Source: Streptomyces sp. GESEQ-4 (lineage in GTDB: Bacteria; Actinomycetota; Actinomycetes; Streptomycetales; Streptomycetaceae). Taken from it: a stretch of DNA of 64,000 nucleotides. The notes beneath the pieces are model-generated. The model was not told where the DNA came from, did not search any database, and saw only the letters and a list, made by a program, of their open reading frames with translations. This document shows, one piece after another, positions 1 to 8,620 of this stretch; position 1 is the first letter of the stretch; the number at the start of each line of letters is the position of its first letter. Location: the NCBI RefSeq assembly GCF_017948455.1, contig NZ_JAFFSU010000003.1, positions 62,001 to 126,000 on the forward strand. The letters are read 5' to 3'. A program made the translations under genes and the position numbers.

Positions 1-38
1 CAGTCGGCCTTGCCCTCAGGCGGAGTTGAACTCATCGG

Positions 39-515
39 TCATGCCGCGCGCTGTTGATCCCACAACGCGGCGACGGTATCGAGTTCCGCGCGGAACCGGT
101 CGGCACCGGTGAAGCCACGCTCGTCGAGGAACAGCAGGGTCTTGCGTCGGCGCCGCTGACCGACGGCGACGCGCACCACGAAGCGCGAGGTGACCTGGAA
201 GCCGTACGCCACGTGGACGACCTGCCGGTCGATCACCTCAAGCTCGTGGATGTCCGACCATGGGTGGTGCCGGTCGGCAAGAAAACCTCGGCGGGTGACG
301 CCGTCCGCGGCCACGACCGTACCCAGCCGCAGAATCCGGACGACCACGATGAGGATGGCCACCAGACCCGCGACCGTGATCCCGGTCCTTGTCGAGCTTG
401 GCAGGCCCATGCCCCAGGGGACCAGGTAGATCACCCCAGAGGTCACGGCCGCTGCGAAGATCGTGTACCTGATCATGCTCGTCGGAATCCGGTACTTCCT
501 CGGAAGCGTCGACAA
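39..515 (-). CDS. PH-domain-like small membrane protein
   Basis: Small membrane protein of about 158 aa. Two closely spaced hydrophobic segments follow a short basic N-terminus (TLPRKYRIP). They are followed by a soluble domain with the RHHPWSDIHELEV and LFLDERGF patterns typical of bacterial PH-like (DUF2581/PH_6) membrane proteins. A longer frame exists up to 575. I chose a TTG at 515 because a strong AGGAGG lies 10 bases upstream and the residues after it match the usual start of this family. Its function is unknown. It is the last gene at the left window edge, on the same strand as the next three genes, but separated from them by gaps and so probably independent. Confidence 0.6.
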   Translation of the reverse strand: MSTLPRKYRIPTSMIRYTIFAAAVTSGVIYLVPWGMGLPSSTRTGITVAGLVAILIVVVRILRLGTVVAADGVTRRGFLADRHHPWSDIHELEVIDRQVVHVAYGFQVTSRFVVRVAVGQRRRRKTLLFLDERGFTGADRFRAELDTVAALWDQQRAA

Positions 516-598
516 AGCAGGCCCCCCTCCTGTTCCTGAGGGAGTATCAGGCCACGCCGCAGCCGCCAACGTCAATGCGCGGCTGGCACCCTTGCAGA

Positions 599-1462
599 TC
601 AGGGCAGACCTGGTTCGCCGCTCCCGGGCACGGAAGGACTCCGGGCGCCCGGCCTCGGTCGCGTGTCGCTGACGCTGTCCTCGCGGCGGTGGGACCGGCC
701 AACCGCCGCCAGAACGAAGGTGATGCTGATCAGCAGGGCCCAGGCGCCGAACTTGTCCACTGCGACCGGCTGCCAGCCATCAAGCTGATACGGGTAGCGC
801 CAGGCGCCCACGTAGGTGGCCAGGTTCTCCGCCACCCACAGGAAGAAGCCGATCAGCACGAACGACAACGCCAGCGGCATCCGCCGGCGTACACCGCGCA
901 CCGTGTAACGCACCGAGGTTCCCGCCGTGACCGCCAGGAGCAGTCCGGCCAGCAGCCAGCGCACATCGGGCAGCCAGTGGTGGCTGAAGAAGTTGACGTA
1001 AATCGCCGCGGCCACGACTGCTGTCGCCCGCGGGCGATAGCGGACCAGTTCCAGGTCGAACAGGTGCCAGGCACGGCACACGTAGCTGCCAACAGCCGCG
1101 TAGAGGAAACCTCCGTACAGCGGGACGCCCGCGAACTTCAGCACGGCAGGCTCCGGATAGCTCCAGGAGCCGAGGGACACCTTCACCAGCTCGAAAGCCA
1201 GGCCGATGACGTGGCAGACGGCGATGACAGCGATATCCCGGCCGTTTTCCCAGCCACGCAGCCAAAAAAGCAGGGTGAGCAGGGCGCCGTAGGCAACGAG
1301 CAGGTCATAACGCGCCACGGGCAGATGGGGCAGCACGGTGGACGCTGCGACCCCGGACAGTAGCGCGATGGCGAAAGAGCAGGCCCGGATGTGTATCCAG
1401 GCGAAATCACGCAGCTGACGAACCGATACAGCCAGGGGGCCGTTGATGCTATTGGTGAACAT
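599..1462 (-). CDS. DUF817 family integral membrane protein
   Basis: Integral membrane protein of about 287 aa with some eight hydrophobic segments. Conserved polar patches sit between them (GSWSYPEPA, GVPLYGGFLYAAVGSYVCRAW, YVNFFSHHWLPD), which I recognise as the DUF817 family. No function is established for the family. The longer in-frame start at 1537 adds a charged, Pro/Arg-rich stretch unlike the family, so I place the start at the ATG at 1462, preceded by AGGG. The C-terminal tail (RPRPGARSPS) is low-complexity. It lies between a PH-like gene and a DUF899 remnant on the same strand, and neither suggests a role. Confidence 0.8.
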   Translation of the reverse strand: MFTNSINGPLAVSVRQLRDFAWIHIRACSFAIALLSGVAASTVLPHLPVARYDLLVAYGALLTLLFWLRGWENGRDIAVIAVCHVIGLAFELVKVSLGSWSYPEPAVLKFAGVPLYGGFLYAAVGSYVCRAWHLFDLELVRYRPRATAVVAAAIYVNFFSHHWLPDVRWLLAGLLLAVTAGTSVRYTVRGVRRRMPLALSFVLIGFFLWVAENLATYVGAWRYPYQLDGWQPVAVDKFGAWALLISITFVLAAVGRSHRREDSVSDTRPRPGARSPSVPGSGEPGLP

Positions 1463-1569
1463 GGTGCCCTGCAGGACGAACTCTCGCCCGTCCAGGTTGC
1501 CGCATCGAGGACCGGACCGGCGGGGCGGGCTCCTCACCCGAGCCAGTCAGATCCTCGAACTGGGGTCGT

Positions 1570-2107
1570 TCAGCGGCCGCCGGAGCCGGGGCCGTAGAGC
1601 GCAGCGATGTCTTTGGAGGTCGCCCACCAGCTGTAGGTGGGCGACTGGGGCCAGCCCTCGGGCGAGTCCTGCCATTCCTCTTGCCGTCCGTACGGCAGGA
1701 CGTCGATCAGCGGGAAGGTGTGGCTGAGCTGTTCGGTGCCACGGCCGTTGGTGTGCCAGGTGCGATAGACGGTGTCGCCGTCGCGCAGGAACACGTTGAC
1801 CGCGAATCCGGCGTCGGGCGGTGCGCCGACGTCGGCCCCGAAGGAGCTGTTGGCGGTCGAGTACCACGTCATCCGGTTGCCGACGCGGTTGTAGACGATC
1901 AGTTGCCTCTTGCCTTCGAAGACGTCTGCCAGCCGAACGGGACCGTCCTCGCCCTCGAGGGTGTAGTCGGGCATCTCGACCATCGGCAGGCGACGACGCT
2001 CGGCGGCGATGGCGTCAAGCTCCCGCGTCGCGGCCTTCTCCCGGGCTCGCAGCGCCTCGAGTTGGCGCTCCCAGGTTGCGGCGTCGACGACGGGTGGTAG
2101 TGCACAT
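1570..2107 (-). pseudogene. DUF899 (thioredoxin-like) gene, degraded
   Basis: Remnant of a DUF899-family, thioredoxin-fold protein. The C-terminal part is well preserved (WYSTANSSFGADVGAPP, NVFLRDGDTVYRTWHTNGRG, YGRQEEWQDSPEGWPQ). Two lesions are visible. The usual N-terminus (ALPPVVDAATWERQ) is in frame, but its ATG at 2107 is separated from it by one extra T (ATG-T-GCA), and no other start codon lies in that frame. In addition, the core between RQLIVYN and RMTWYST is missing: about 70 residues that normally hold the thioredoxin-like centre are gone, near position 1880. A short 137-aa product from the ATG at 1983 is possible but would not fold as the family does. It follows the FAD enzyme on the same strand. 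Confidence 0.65.
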
Positions 2108-2185
2108 CGGTCGCTGCGATCGCGTGAAGGGAGCGTGCGCTTACAACCGGGCGACTCCGCAGTTCCAGCCGGTTCAGCAATGCTG

Positions 2186-3949
2186 TCAACCGACGTCGAA
2201 GAGATTCGGCAGTCGGAGGAGGTAGCGGGTGCGGTCGTGGCGTTTGAGCGCCTCGAACTCGGGGGCCCGGTACAGCGGGGTGACGGTGCATCGCTCGGCG
2301 GTCGAACCGATCCCGTCCAGCAGGGCGTTGACGGCCTGCCGGGCCGAGGTGTTGGCGCCTTCCATGGTGGCCAGATCGATGGGCACGGCTACATAGTCGC
2401 CGGACAGGAAGAAATTGGGGATCTTCGTGGCCGACCGCGGGCGGTGGTGGAAGGTCCCCGTCGGATGGATGAGCAGCTGTTCCTCGTTGACCGGGTCCGG
2501 GGTGCCGAGTCCGTCCACGGCCGGATCGAGGAACCAGGAGTGCAGCACGGAGTCCTTCAGGACCGTACGGCCGCTGTCGTTGAGCGCGGCCTTCAACTGC
2601 GCCCACACCTCGCGGGCGACTTCGATGCGGGTGCACTGCTTGGCCGTCTTGCCGTACAGGATGCCCGGCTGGTCCCACTCGGAGACGTCCACGGACAGAC
2701 AGTCCGCGACCGTGCCGTCCCCGAAGTCGGCGGGGAAGTCGTGGCCCGGCCAGTGCTGGGCCTGGGCTATCGCGGTCAGCGACCAGGGGGAGTCGATGAG
2801 GTCGAGGTGGCCGTGCAGGATCGGCGTACGTTCGGTCAGATAGAACTGGATGCCGGTCATCCAGTCCGTCTCCAGCCGGTCGCATTCGGCCAGTTGGGGG
2901 TCGGCGGCGCGCACGGCGGAGTTCCAGGTGCGGCGGGCGTGCTCGACCGGCATAGCGGAGATGTAGTGGTCGGCGGTGACCGTCCGGCGGGCACCTTTCG
3001 GGTCCTCCATGACGGCCCCGGCGATCCGGCCCGCGTCCAGGGTCAGGTCCCGTACGGTCCAGCCGACGTGGAACTCGACCCCGAGTGACTTCAGATATGT
3101 CACCCAGGGATCGATCCAGGCCTCGTTGGTGGGCGCGTTGAGGATCCGGTCCAGCGGTCCGTCCGCGCCCCGCCCGAGGAGGTTGAAGGCGAAGGCCTCC
3201 AGCAAGGTGGCGACCGTACGGGTGCTGGCTTCCTCCGCCTTGGTGGCCACGATGTTGCGGGTGATGCCGACGGCGAGGATCCGCTGGTAGTCGTACGACA
3301 TCCGTCCGGCCCGTACGAACTCCCACCACGGCGTCTGCTCCCAGGCTTCGTCGCGGCGCTCGTCGCAACTGGTGAGGAAGACGAGGAATCGGTTGGCGAA
3401 GTAGAGGGCCTCGTGAAGGGGGAGGTTGAAGGCGGTGTCCAGAAGCGAGGTGAGGGCGCGGCGGATCTCGTCGGGCGTGAGTTCGGCCGGGGTGTTGCCG
3501 GGCCAGAGAAGCGGGATCCGGATGTCCTCGCGGCCGCCCGACCGGGCGAACAGCATCTCCTTGGGGGCGACAAGATTGTCGTGGACACCGTTGGCGTTGC
3601 CGGGGAAGGGGATGCGTCGCATGGTGTCGGGCAGGTTGTGGTAGATGCCGGGGATGAAGCGGAAGCCGTGCTCCCCGGGCAGTGGTCCGCGGCCGCCTGT
3701 GCCGGTGCCCGGTACGTCCATACTGCGGGCCTTGCCGCCCAGCGCCTTGCGTTCGTAGACCGTGACCCGGAAGCCGCGTTCGGCGAGTTCGTGCGCGGCC
3801 GTGAGCCCGGCGACGCCCCCGCCCAGTACGGCCACGGTCTGTGGGACGGCGCCGCTCCGGGCCGCGGCCCGCTGGGGGGTTCCGAGGGCGACCCCGCCGC
3901 CGGCGGCCGCAGCTGTGCCCAGGAACCCTCTGCGTGTGGCGCCGCCCAT
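2186..3949 (-). CDS. Tat-exported FAD-dependent oxidoreductase (amine oxidase / phytoene desaturase-like)
   Basis: 587-aa flavoenzyme. It starts with a twin-arginine signal (TRRGFLG, residues 5-11), followed by an Ala/Gly-rich stretch. A Rossmann FAD-binding motif GGGVAG at 43-48 and the following acidic residue (VYERKALGGKARS) define the NAD(P)/FAD-binding amine-oxidase superfamily, as in squalene- and carotenoid-processing desaturases and HpnE-like hydroxysqualene dehydroxylases. The closing motif FFLSGDYVAVPIDLATMEGA is the usual second FAD-contact region near the C-terminus. The substrate cannot be told from sequence. Export of a cofactor-loaded enzyme fits the Tat signal. The ribosome binding site AAGGGG lies five bases before the ATG. 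There is no squalene or carotenoid gene nearby to support a pathway. Confidence 0.75.
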   Translation of the reverse strand: MGGATRRGFLGTAAAAGGGVALGTPQRAAARSGAVPQTVAVLGGGVAGLTAAHELAERGFRVTVYERKALGGKARSMDVPGTGTGGRGPLPGEHGFRFIPGIYHNLPDTMRRIPFPGNANGVHDNLVAPKEMLFARSGGREDIRIPLLWPGNTPAELTPDEIRRALTSLLDTAFNLPLHEALYFANRFLVFLTSCDERRDEAWEQTPWWEFVRAGRMSYDYQRILAVGITRNIVATKAEEASTRTVATLLEAFAFNLLGRGADGPLDRILNAPTNEAWIDPWVTYLKSLGVEFHVGWTVRDLTLDAGRIAGAVMEDPKGARRTVTADHYISAMPVEHARRTWNSAVRAADPQLAECDRLETDWMTGIQFYLTERTPILHGHLDLIDSPWSLTAIAQAQHWPGHDFPADFGDGTVADCLSVDVSEWDQPGILYGKTAKQCTRIEVAREVWAQLKAALNDSGRTVLKDSVLHSWFLDPAVDGLGTPDPVNEEQLLIHPTGTFHHRPRSATKIPNFFLSGDYVAVPIDLATMEGANTSARQAVNALLDGIGSTAERCTVTPLYRAPEFEALKRHDRTRYLLRLPNLFDVG

Positions 3950-4298
3950 TGCTACCCCTTACCGTCGGTAACTGTTGGCGCACGAGGATATGAGCGACGC
4001 GCCGATCACGGAAGGCGACCAACCGAGCTTGTGGCACTTTGGCTTGATGCCGTATCACCTCTGCGGCACCTGGTTCGCGTCCGCGGCCTGACCGAGCGGT
4101 GACACTGCTGGTCTCCGCAGGCGGCGACACGCCTGCGGGCGCGGTGATCGACCGGCGCGCATATATCAACGCTCCAACGACGAACCGTTTCGTTGCCCAT
4201 TCCGTCTCCATGGTCGATGCGGTACCTCGACGGGAGATGCGTCGGGGTGCCATCGAGGCGTATCTGTGTCTAGGGGAAGGACTGCCGGAACGGTGTTA
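3950..4298. other. Divergent intergenic region with hairpin
   Basis: About 350 bases separate the FAD enzyme (leftward) and the lipoprotein (rightward). The region must hold both promoters. The only clear structure is a 9-bp perfect inverted repeat, CCGCAGGCG at 4115-4123 and CGCCTGCGG at 4130-4138, with a 6-base loop. Small open frames here show no recognisable family, and I do not call them genes. Confidence 0.5.
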
Positions 4299-4934
4299 GT
4301 GAGCCATAGGAAGAGGGCCGTGGGCTGGATCGCCGTGGGCGCGCCAGCGGCGATGGTCGCGGGTCTCACGGGATGCTCGAGCGATACGGGCTCCGCCGCG
4401 GACAAGGAGCCCGCCGCAAGCAGCTCGGCCCCGGCCGACTCGGAGAAGGCGAACAAGGAGAAGCAGCAGGATGGTTCGGCGGCGACGCAGCCGTCAGCCG
4501 TCCGCCAGTCCACAGCCGAGGGCGCGGTTGCCGCGTGGGTCACCGCGGTCATCAAGGGTCAGCCGAAGCAGGCGTGCCTGCTGATGGGCGAACCCGCCGC
4601 CGATTCGTCGCCCGCGCGAGCCGGCACCCCGTCGAGGTGCAACAGCAATGCGCCTGAGGTGCGGCAAATGCAGAAGAACATCGGGAAGTTCCGTACGTCG
4701 TTCATGCCCGAGCCGCCCACGAACAACCCGAAGGTGGAAGTCGCCACCGTCCCGGTCACCGGCGACAAGGCGATGGTCCCCGCCGACAAGGTCACCGTCG
4801 ACGGACAGCCTCTCGACAAGATCATCCTGTCTCACTCCACCGGGTTGGAGTCAGGGCAGCTGGACGTCAAGATGGAGTCCACCAAGATCGCCGACGCCTG
4901 GTACGTGACCAATCTCGATTTCAACATCGGCTGA
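4299..4934 (+). CDS. Secreted lipoprotein of unknown function
   Basis: Predicted lipoprotein of about 211 aa. A basic n-region (HRKR), a hydrophobic segment and the lipobox LTGC give lipid attachment at that Cys. A Ser/Ala/Glu/Lys-rich spacer follows, then a globular domain of roughly 150 residues (AVAAWVTAVIKGQPKQACLLM at its start). GTG starts at 4266, 4293 and 4299 are all in frame. I prefer 4299 because it gives a normal-length signal peptide. The domain resembles the NTF2/DUF4878-like lipoprotein folds common in Streptomyces, but that is only an impression. Two Cys in the globular part (ACLLM, SRCNSN) could form a disulfide. It stands alone and is followed by terminator-like hairpins. 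Confidence 0.75.
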   Translation: MSHRKRAVGWIAVGAPAAMVAGLTGCSSDTGSAADKEPAASSSAPADSEKANKEKQQDGSAATQPSAVRQSTAEGAVAAWVTAVIKGQPKQACLLMGEPAADSSPARAGTPSRCNSNAPEVRQMQKNIGKFRTSFMPEPPTNNPKVEVATVPVTGDKAMVPADKVTVDGQPLDKIILSHSTGLESGQLDVKMESTKIADAWYVTNLDFNIG

Positions 4935-4940
4935 TGCTGT

Positions 4941-4995
4941 GACCGGGAACGTTGCCCGGTCGGGTGGTCAGGCCGCGGTTCGTAGTGGCCTGACC
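4941..4995. terminator. Two hairpins between convergent genes
   Basis: Hairpin one has 7-bp arms, GACCGGG at 4941-4947 and CCCGGTC at 4955-4961. Hairpin two has 9-bp arms, GGTCAGGCC at 4966-4974 and GGCCTGACC at 4987-4995. They lie directly after the lipoprotein stop and before the end of corA, so they can serve as a two-way terminator. No T-tract is present, which is usual in Streptomyces. Confidence 0.6.
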
Positions 4996-5076
4996 CACCA
5001 GGTGGCCCATGGATGTCACTGTCCAAGACCTGGTCAGGGGAGCAGCGCGAGTGGCTTGAGGAGCGATTGCCTGACT

Positions 5077-6219
5077 CTAGAGCCAGTCCCGTCGCTTGAA
5101 AATCACGTACAGACTGACGCAAACGATCCCCATCAGCCCGATCGCGAAGGGGTAGCCGAACACCCAGTGCAGCTCCGGCATGTGCTCGAAGTTCATGCCG
5201 TAGATCGTCCCAACCAGCGTCGGGGCGAACAGGATCGCCGCCCACGACGAGATCTTCTTGATCTCCTCGTTCTGCTCGAACCCCGCCTCCGCCAACGCCC
5301 GCATTTCCGCGTTCTGTTGCTGGGTGACCAGGGTCGTGTTGACGGTGAGGATCTCCGTGAGGGCCTGGCGGAAGCCGTCGACGCGTTCGCTGGTGTGGGT
5401 GACGTGGTCGGCGACGTCGCGGAGGTAGCGCTGGAGTTCCTCGTCCGTGCCGTATTTGGCGAAGCCGGCCATCAGGCCGTGCAGCATGCCGACGAGGGGG
5501 CGGGTGGCGCGCTGGAACTCGACCATTTCGCGGGAGAGTTCGTAGATGCGGCGGGAGACTTCGGGGTCGCCGCCGAAGACTTCCGTCTCGATCTCGTCGA
5601 TGTCGTTCTGGACGCCGGAGACGACGGGCACATAGCCGTCGACCACCGCGTCCAGGATGGCGTAGAGCACCGCCTCCGGGCCCAGTTTCAGCAGGTCCGG
5701 TGACTCCTCCATGCGCCGGCGGACCGCCGACAGGTCCGGTGCCGCGCCATGGCGGACCGTGATCACGAAGTCGGGGCCGACGAACACATGCAGCTCGCCG
5801 AAGTCGACCTCCTCCGGCGCGTCGAGATATCTGGCCGCCCGCAGCACGACGAAGAGCGTCTCGCCGTAACGCTCAAGCTTCGGGCGCTGATGGGCCTCCA
5901 TCGCGTCCTCGACCGCGAGGGGGTGGAGGTCGAACTCGGCGGCGAGGGAGAGGAGTTCGCTCTCGGTGGGGCGGGCGAGGCCGATCCATGCCATGCCGGC
6001 CGGCTTCTCACGCAGCTCGCGGTAGGTCTCGGCGAGGGTGGCGGGGGAGGAGACGCGGATGCCGTCCTGGTAGAGGACGGCCTGGACGACGCTGCCCGGT
6101 TCGGGGGTGTCCGCCGACGCCGGAGAGGACGGGCCGGGCTCGGGCTCTGTCTCCGGTGACGGCGACTGGTGGTTCAGGGCGCGGCGCCAGACGGACTTCC
6201 TGGAGTTCTTCGCGGCGAT
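5077..6219 (-). CDS. corA: CorA family magnesium/cobalt transporter (apparent ATC start)
   Basis: CorA-type divalent cation channel. The long N-terminal cytoplasmic domain (LAAEFDLHPLAVEDA, RPKLERYGETLFVVLRA) is followed by coiled helices, two C-terminal membrane helices and the signature GMN in TIYGMNFEHMPEL. It ends with the positively charged KRRDWL. The first ATG in frame (5994) would cut off conserved sequence. The frame stays open for 75 more codons, including SVVQAVLYQDGIRVSSP and TLAETYRELREKP, which belong to this subfamily. No ATG, GTG or TTG lies in that extension. At 6219-6217 there is an ATC exactly 7 bases after a perfect GGAGG, where the start codon should be. The full product would be 380 aa, a normal CorA length. 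The start is either a real ATC, a mutation or a sequence error. The gene is divergent from the winged-helix gene. Confidence 0.85.
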   Translation of the reverse strand: MAAKNSRKSVWRRALNHQSPSPETEPEPGPSSPASADTPEPGSVVQAVLYQDGIRVSSPATLAETYRELREKPAGMAWIGLARPTESELLSLAAEFDLHPLAVEDAMEAHQRPKLERYGETLFVVLRAARYLDAPEEVDFGELHVFVGPDFVITVRHGAAPDLSAVRRRMEESPDLLKLGPEAVLYAILDAVVDGYVPVVSGVQNDIDEIETEVFGGDPEVSRRIYELSREMVEFQRATRPLVGMLHGLMAGFAKYGTDEELQRYLRDVADHVTHTSERVDGFRQALTEILTVNTTLVTQQQNAEMRALAEAGFEQNEEIKKISSWAAILFAPTLVGTIYGMNFEHMPELHWVFGYPFAIGLMGIVCVSLYVIFKRRDWL

Positions 6220-6411
6220 GGCGGCACCTCCCTGCTGGTCCCCTGCTGATCCCTATTGGTCTCTGCCAGTCCCTGCCGGTCCTGCTCCAGCGGATCGGTT
6301 GATCACGGAGCAGGATATACGGGGCATACGACATCGGGGCGGGCGGGTGGTAGGGGACCGGGTGAGCGTTGCGGACAGAAGGTGTCCGCAAGCGGCGCTA
6401 GCGTGCGGAGC

Positions 6412-7524
6412 ATGACGAAGACGAGCTCCGCGACCGCCCCTGTGCTCGGCACCCGCGCCCTCAACCGCGCGACCCTCGACCGGCAGCTGCTGCTGCGCCG
6501 CTCGCCGCTGACCGCGCGGGCGGCCGTGGAGCATTTTGTCGGCCTCCAGGCCCAGGAGGTCAAGCCGCCGTACTACGCGCTCGCCGCCAGGCTCGAGGGC
6601 TTCACGCCCGAGGAGCTGTCCGGGCTGCTGGAGCGCCGTGAGGTGGTGCGTATCGTCACCATGCGCTCGACGATCCATCTGCACACCGCCGACGACAGCC
6701 TCACCCTGCGCCCGCTGGTGCAGCCCGCCCGGGACCGGGAGATCAACTACTTCCGCAAGGGCCTCGTCGGTGTCGACCTGGACCGGCTCGCCGTACTCGC
6801 CCGCGAACTCGTGGAGGACGAGCCGCGCACGATGAAACAGCTGCGTGAGGCGCTGAGCGTCGAGTGGCCGGGCGCCGACCCGCAGTCCCTGGCCGTCGCC
6901 GCCCGCTGCAAGCTGCCCCTCGTGCAGGTCACCCCGCGCGGACTGTGGGGCAGGAGCGGCCAGGTCTCCCTCACCACCGTCGAGCACTGGCTGGACCGCC
7001 CCGCCGAGCCCGCCGCCTCCGCCGACGCCACGGTCCTGCGCTATCTCGCCGCCTTCGGGCCGGCCTCCGTGAAGGACATGCAGACCTGGTGCGGCCTGAC
7101 CCGGATGCGCCCCGCCTTCGAACGCCTCCGCCCTCAGCTGGCCACCTTCCGGGACGACAACGGCGTCGAACTCTTCGACCTCCCCGACGCCCCCCGCCCC
7201 GACCCCGACACCCCGGCCCCGCCCCGCTTCCTGCCCGAGTTCGACAACCTGCTCCTCTCCCACGCCGACCGCACCCGCGTGGTGCCGCCGCCGAACCGGG
7301 GCCGTACCTGGCAGGTGAACACGGTCTACTGCCCGTTCCTCGTCGACGGCTTCCTCGCGGGCGTGTGGCGGATCCTCGACGGCGCCCTCGTCATCGAGCC
7401 CTTCGGCAAGCTCACCAAGGCCCAGCGGGGCGAGGTGACGGAGGAGGGAGCGCGGATGCTCCGGACGATGCATCAGGACACGGCGTACGACATCCGCTTC
7501 GGGACCGTGATCCCGCAGCCGTGA
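6412..7524 (+). CDS. HTH_42 winged-helix protein, AlkZ/AlkX (YcaQ)-like DNA glycosylase candidate
   Basis: 370-aa protein of the winged-helix DNA-binding superfamily HTH_42. It starts with LNRATLDRQLLLRRS, which is typical of the family, and carries GLQAQE at 44-49. Q46-A47-Q48 corresponds to the Q-x-Q catalytic motif described for AlkZ-type interstrand-crosslink glycosylases; YcaQ/AlkX has Q-x-D instead. Tandem winged-helix regions follow (VRIVTMRSTIHLHTADD, RYLAAFGPASVKDMQTW), then a C-terminal beta-rich part (NTVYCPFLVDGFLAGVWR). The family point is established knowledge, and activity here is inference. The start is the ATG at 6412; the longer frame to 6256 is Ser/Gly-rich and overlaps the divergent promoter. 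A strong terminator follows. Confidence 0.75.
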   Translation: MTKTSSATAPVLGTRALNRATLDRQLLLRRSPLTARAAVEHFVGLQAQEVKPPYYALAARLEGFTPEELSGLLERREVVRIVTMRSTIHLHTADDSLTLRPLVQPARDREINYFRKGLVGVDLDRLAVLARELVEDEPRTMKQLREALSVEWPGADPQSLAVAARCKLPLVQVTPRGLWGRSGQVSLTTVEHWLDRPAEPAASADATVLRYLAAFGPASVKDMQTWCGLTRMRPAFERLRPQLATFRDDNGVELFDLPDAPRPDPDTPAPPRFLPEFDNLLLSHADRTRVVPPPNRGRTWQVNTVYCPFLVDGFLAGVWRILDGALVIEPFGKLTKAQRGEVTEEGARMLRTMHQDTAYDIRFGTVIPQP

Positions 7525-7544
7525 GTCAGGAACCGTGACATGGG

Positions 7545-7589
7545 CAGGGGGCGTTGCGGGCTGCTCGTGGAAGCCCGCAACGCCCCCTG
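7545..7589. terminator. Perfect 18-bp bidirectional terminator hairpin
   Basis: The 18-base arm at 7545-7562 is exactly complementary to 7572-7589, with a 9-base loop. It sits between the convergent winged-helix gene and trypsin gene, 20 bases after one stop and 38 before the other, so it probably ends both transcripts. Confidence 0.85.
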
Positions 7590-7627
7590 GTCTTTCACCT
7601 GAGGGGTGGCTCAGGAGAACTGCCGGG

Positions 7628-8419
7628 TCACGATCCGATCTGCTCCGTGACCTCGTCCGAGAACGTGGTCAGCCGGGTGTAGACACCCGGGTAACCGGCC
7701 GCCGCGCAGCCCTCGCCCCAGGAAGTGATGCCTGCCAGGACGCCCCCGATGAGCAGGGGACCGCCGCTGTCGCCCTGGCAGGTGTCGACGCCGCCGGCTT
7801 CATGACCGGCGCAAACCATGTCGGACTGGACGAAGTCCGAACCGTAGGAACTGCCGCAGCTGGAGTCGGACACGAGCGGCACCGTGGCCGTCCGCAGCTG
7901 GTTGGAGGAGCTGCCGCCCGCTGAGGTGGTGCCCCAGCCGAGGATGCGGGCCGTGGCGCCCGTCGCGTACACGTCGGTGTCGTCGGCGGAGACATACGGG
8001 GCGGTCGTGTACGGCATCGAGGTGGCCAGGGTCAGCACCGCCACGTCGTCGCCGTTGGTGGCGTCGGTGTAGTCGGGGCTGACCCAGATGTCGGTGACCT
8101 CGCTGACCGTGCCGTTCGTGCCGTTGAGGTAGGTGCGGCCGCCGACGACTCTGACGTCGTCGGCGCTCTCGCCGGCCATGCAGTGCGCGGCGGTGACGAC
8201 CTTGGTGGCCGAGACGAGCGTGCCGCCGCAGAACTGGTCTTCCGAGGCGTCCGTGATCTGCATCGTGAACGGGTACGCCGTCGTCGTGGTCGTCGTACCG
8301 CCCACGATGGGCTGCGGGGCGGCGACCGCGGCGGGGGCCGCCAGCAGCGCTGTTGCGGCGGCGGCAGCGGTCGCCGTGACGACGGCGGCGGTCTTCGTGG
8401 CACGGGTGAGCCCGAACAT
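7628..8419 (-). CDS. Secreted trypsin-like serine protease (S1 family)
   Basis: 263-aa secreted chymotrypsin-fold protease. A signal peptide (residues 1-34, ending AAVAA) is followed by a very short pro-piece and the mature start IVGG (38-41). The triad is present: His79 in TAAHC, Asp in NGDDVAVLTL and Ser in CQGDSGGP. An Asp six residues before the Ser (VDTCQGDS) predicts cleavage after Lys/Arg, as in Streptomyces griseus trypsin. Six Cys fit three disulfides. The ATG at 8419 has GAGGAG eight bases upstream; the longer frame to 8539 is leader. It is on the same strand as the LAL regulator upstream but about 200 bases away, so it probably has its own promoter. A role in hyphal or extracellular protein turnover is inferred from the family. 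Confidence 0.92.
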   Translation of the reverse strand: MFGLTRATKTAAVVTATAAAAATALLAAPAAVAAPQPIVGGTTTTTTAYPFTMQITDASEDQFCGGTLVSATKVVTAAHCMAGESADDVRVVGGRTYLNGTNGTVSEVTDIWVSPDYTDATNGDDVAVLTLATSMPYTTAPYVSADDTDVYATGATARILGWGTTSAGGSSSNQLRTATVPLVSDSSCGSSYGSDFVQSDMVCAGHEAGGVDTCQGDSGGPLLIGGVLAGITSWGEGCAAAGYPGVYTRLTTFSDEVTEQIGS

Positions 8420-8620
8420 GAGTCTCCTCAAGAGGTTGCCGGTGGGGGGTCGCACGGGTGTGGGGGGTTGCACGGGGGTCTCGGGACCGACCTCCGTATG
8501 CCCGGGCGAGCGGCATGGCCATACGCTAGGGGGGCGCACAGGCTCCTCCCAATGAGGGAACCCCCTAAGGGAGTTGGGGAGGGAAAACCCTCGGTCGCGC
8601 CCAGTAAACCCGCACCGGTC

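Noticed and set aside
1899..4253. 784-aa open frame antisense/out of frame across the FAD gene
   Set aside because: Arg/Pro-rich translation typical of a shifted frame in GC-rich DNA. The FAD enzyme in the other frame has clear motifs and a ribosome binding site.
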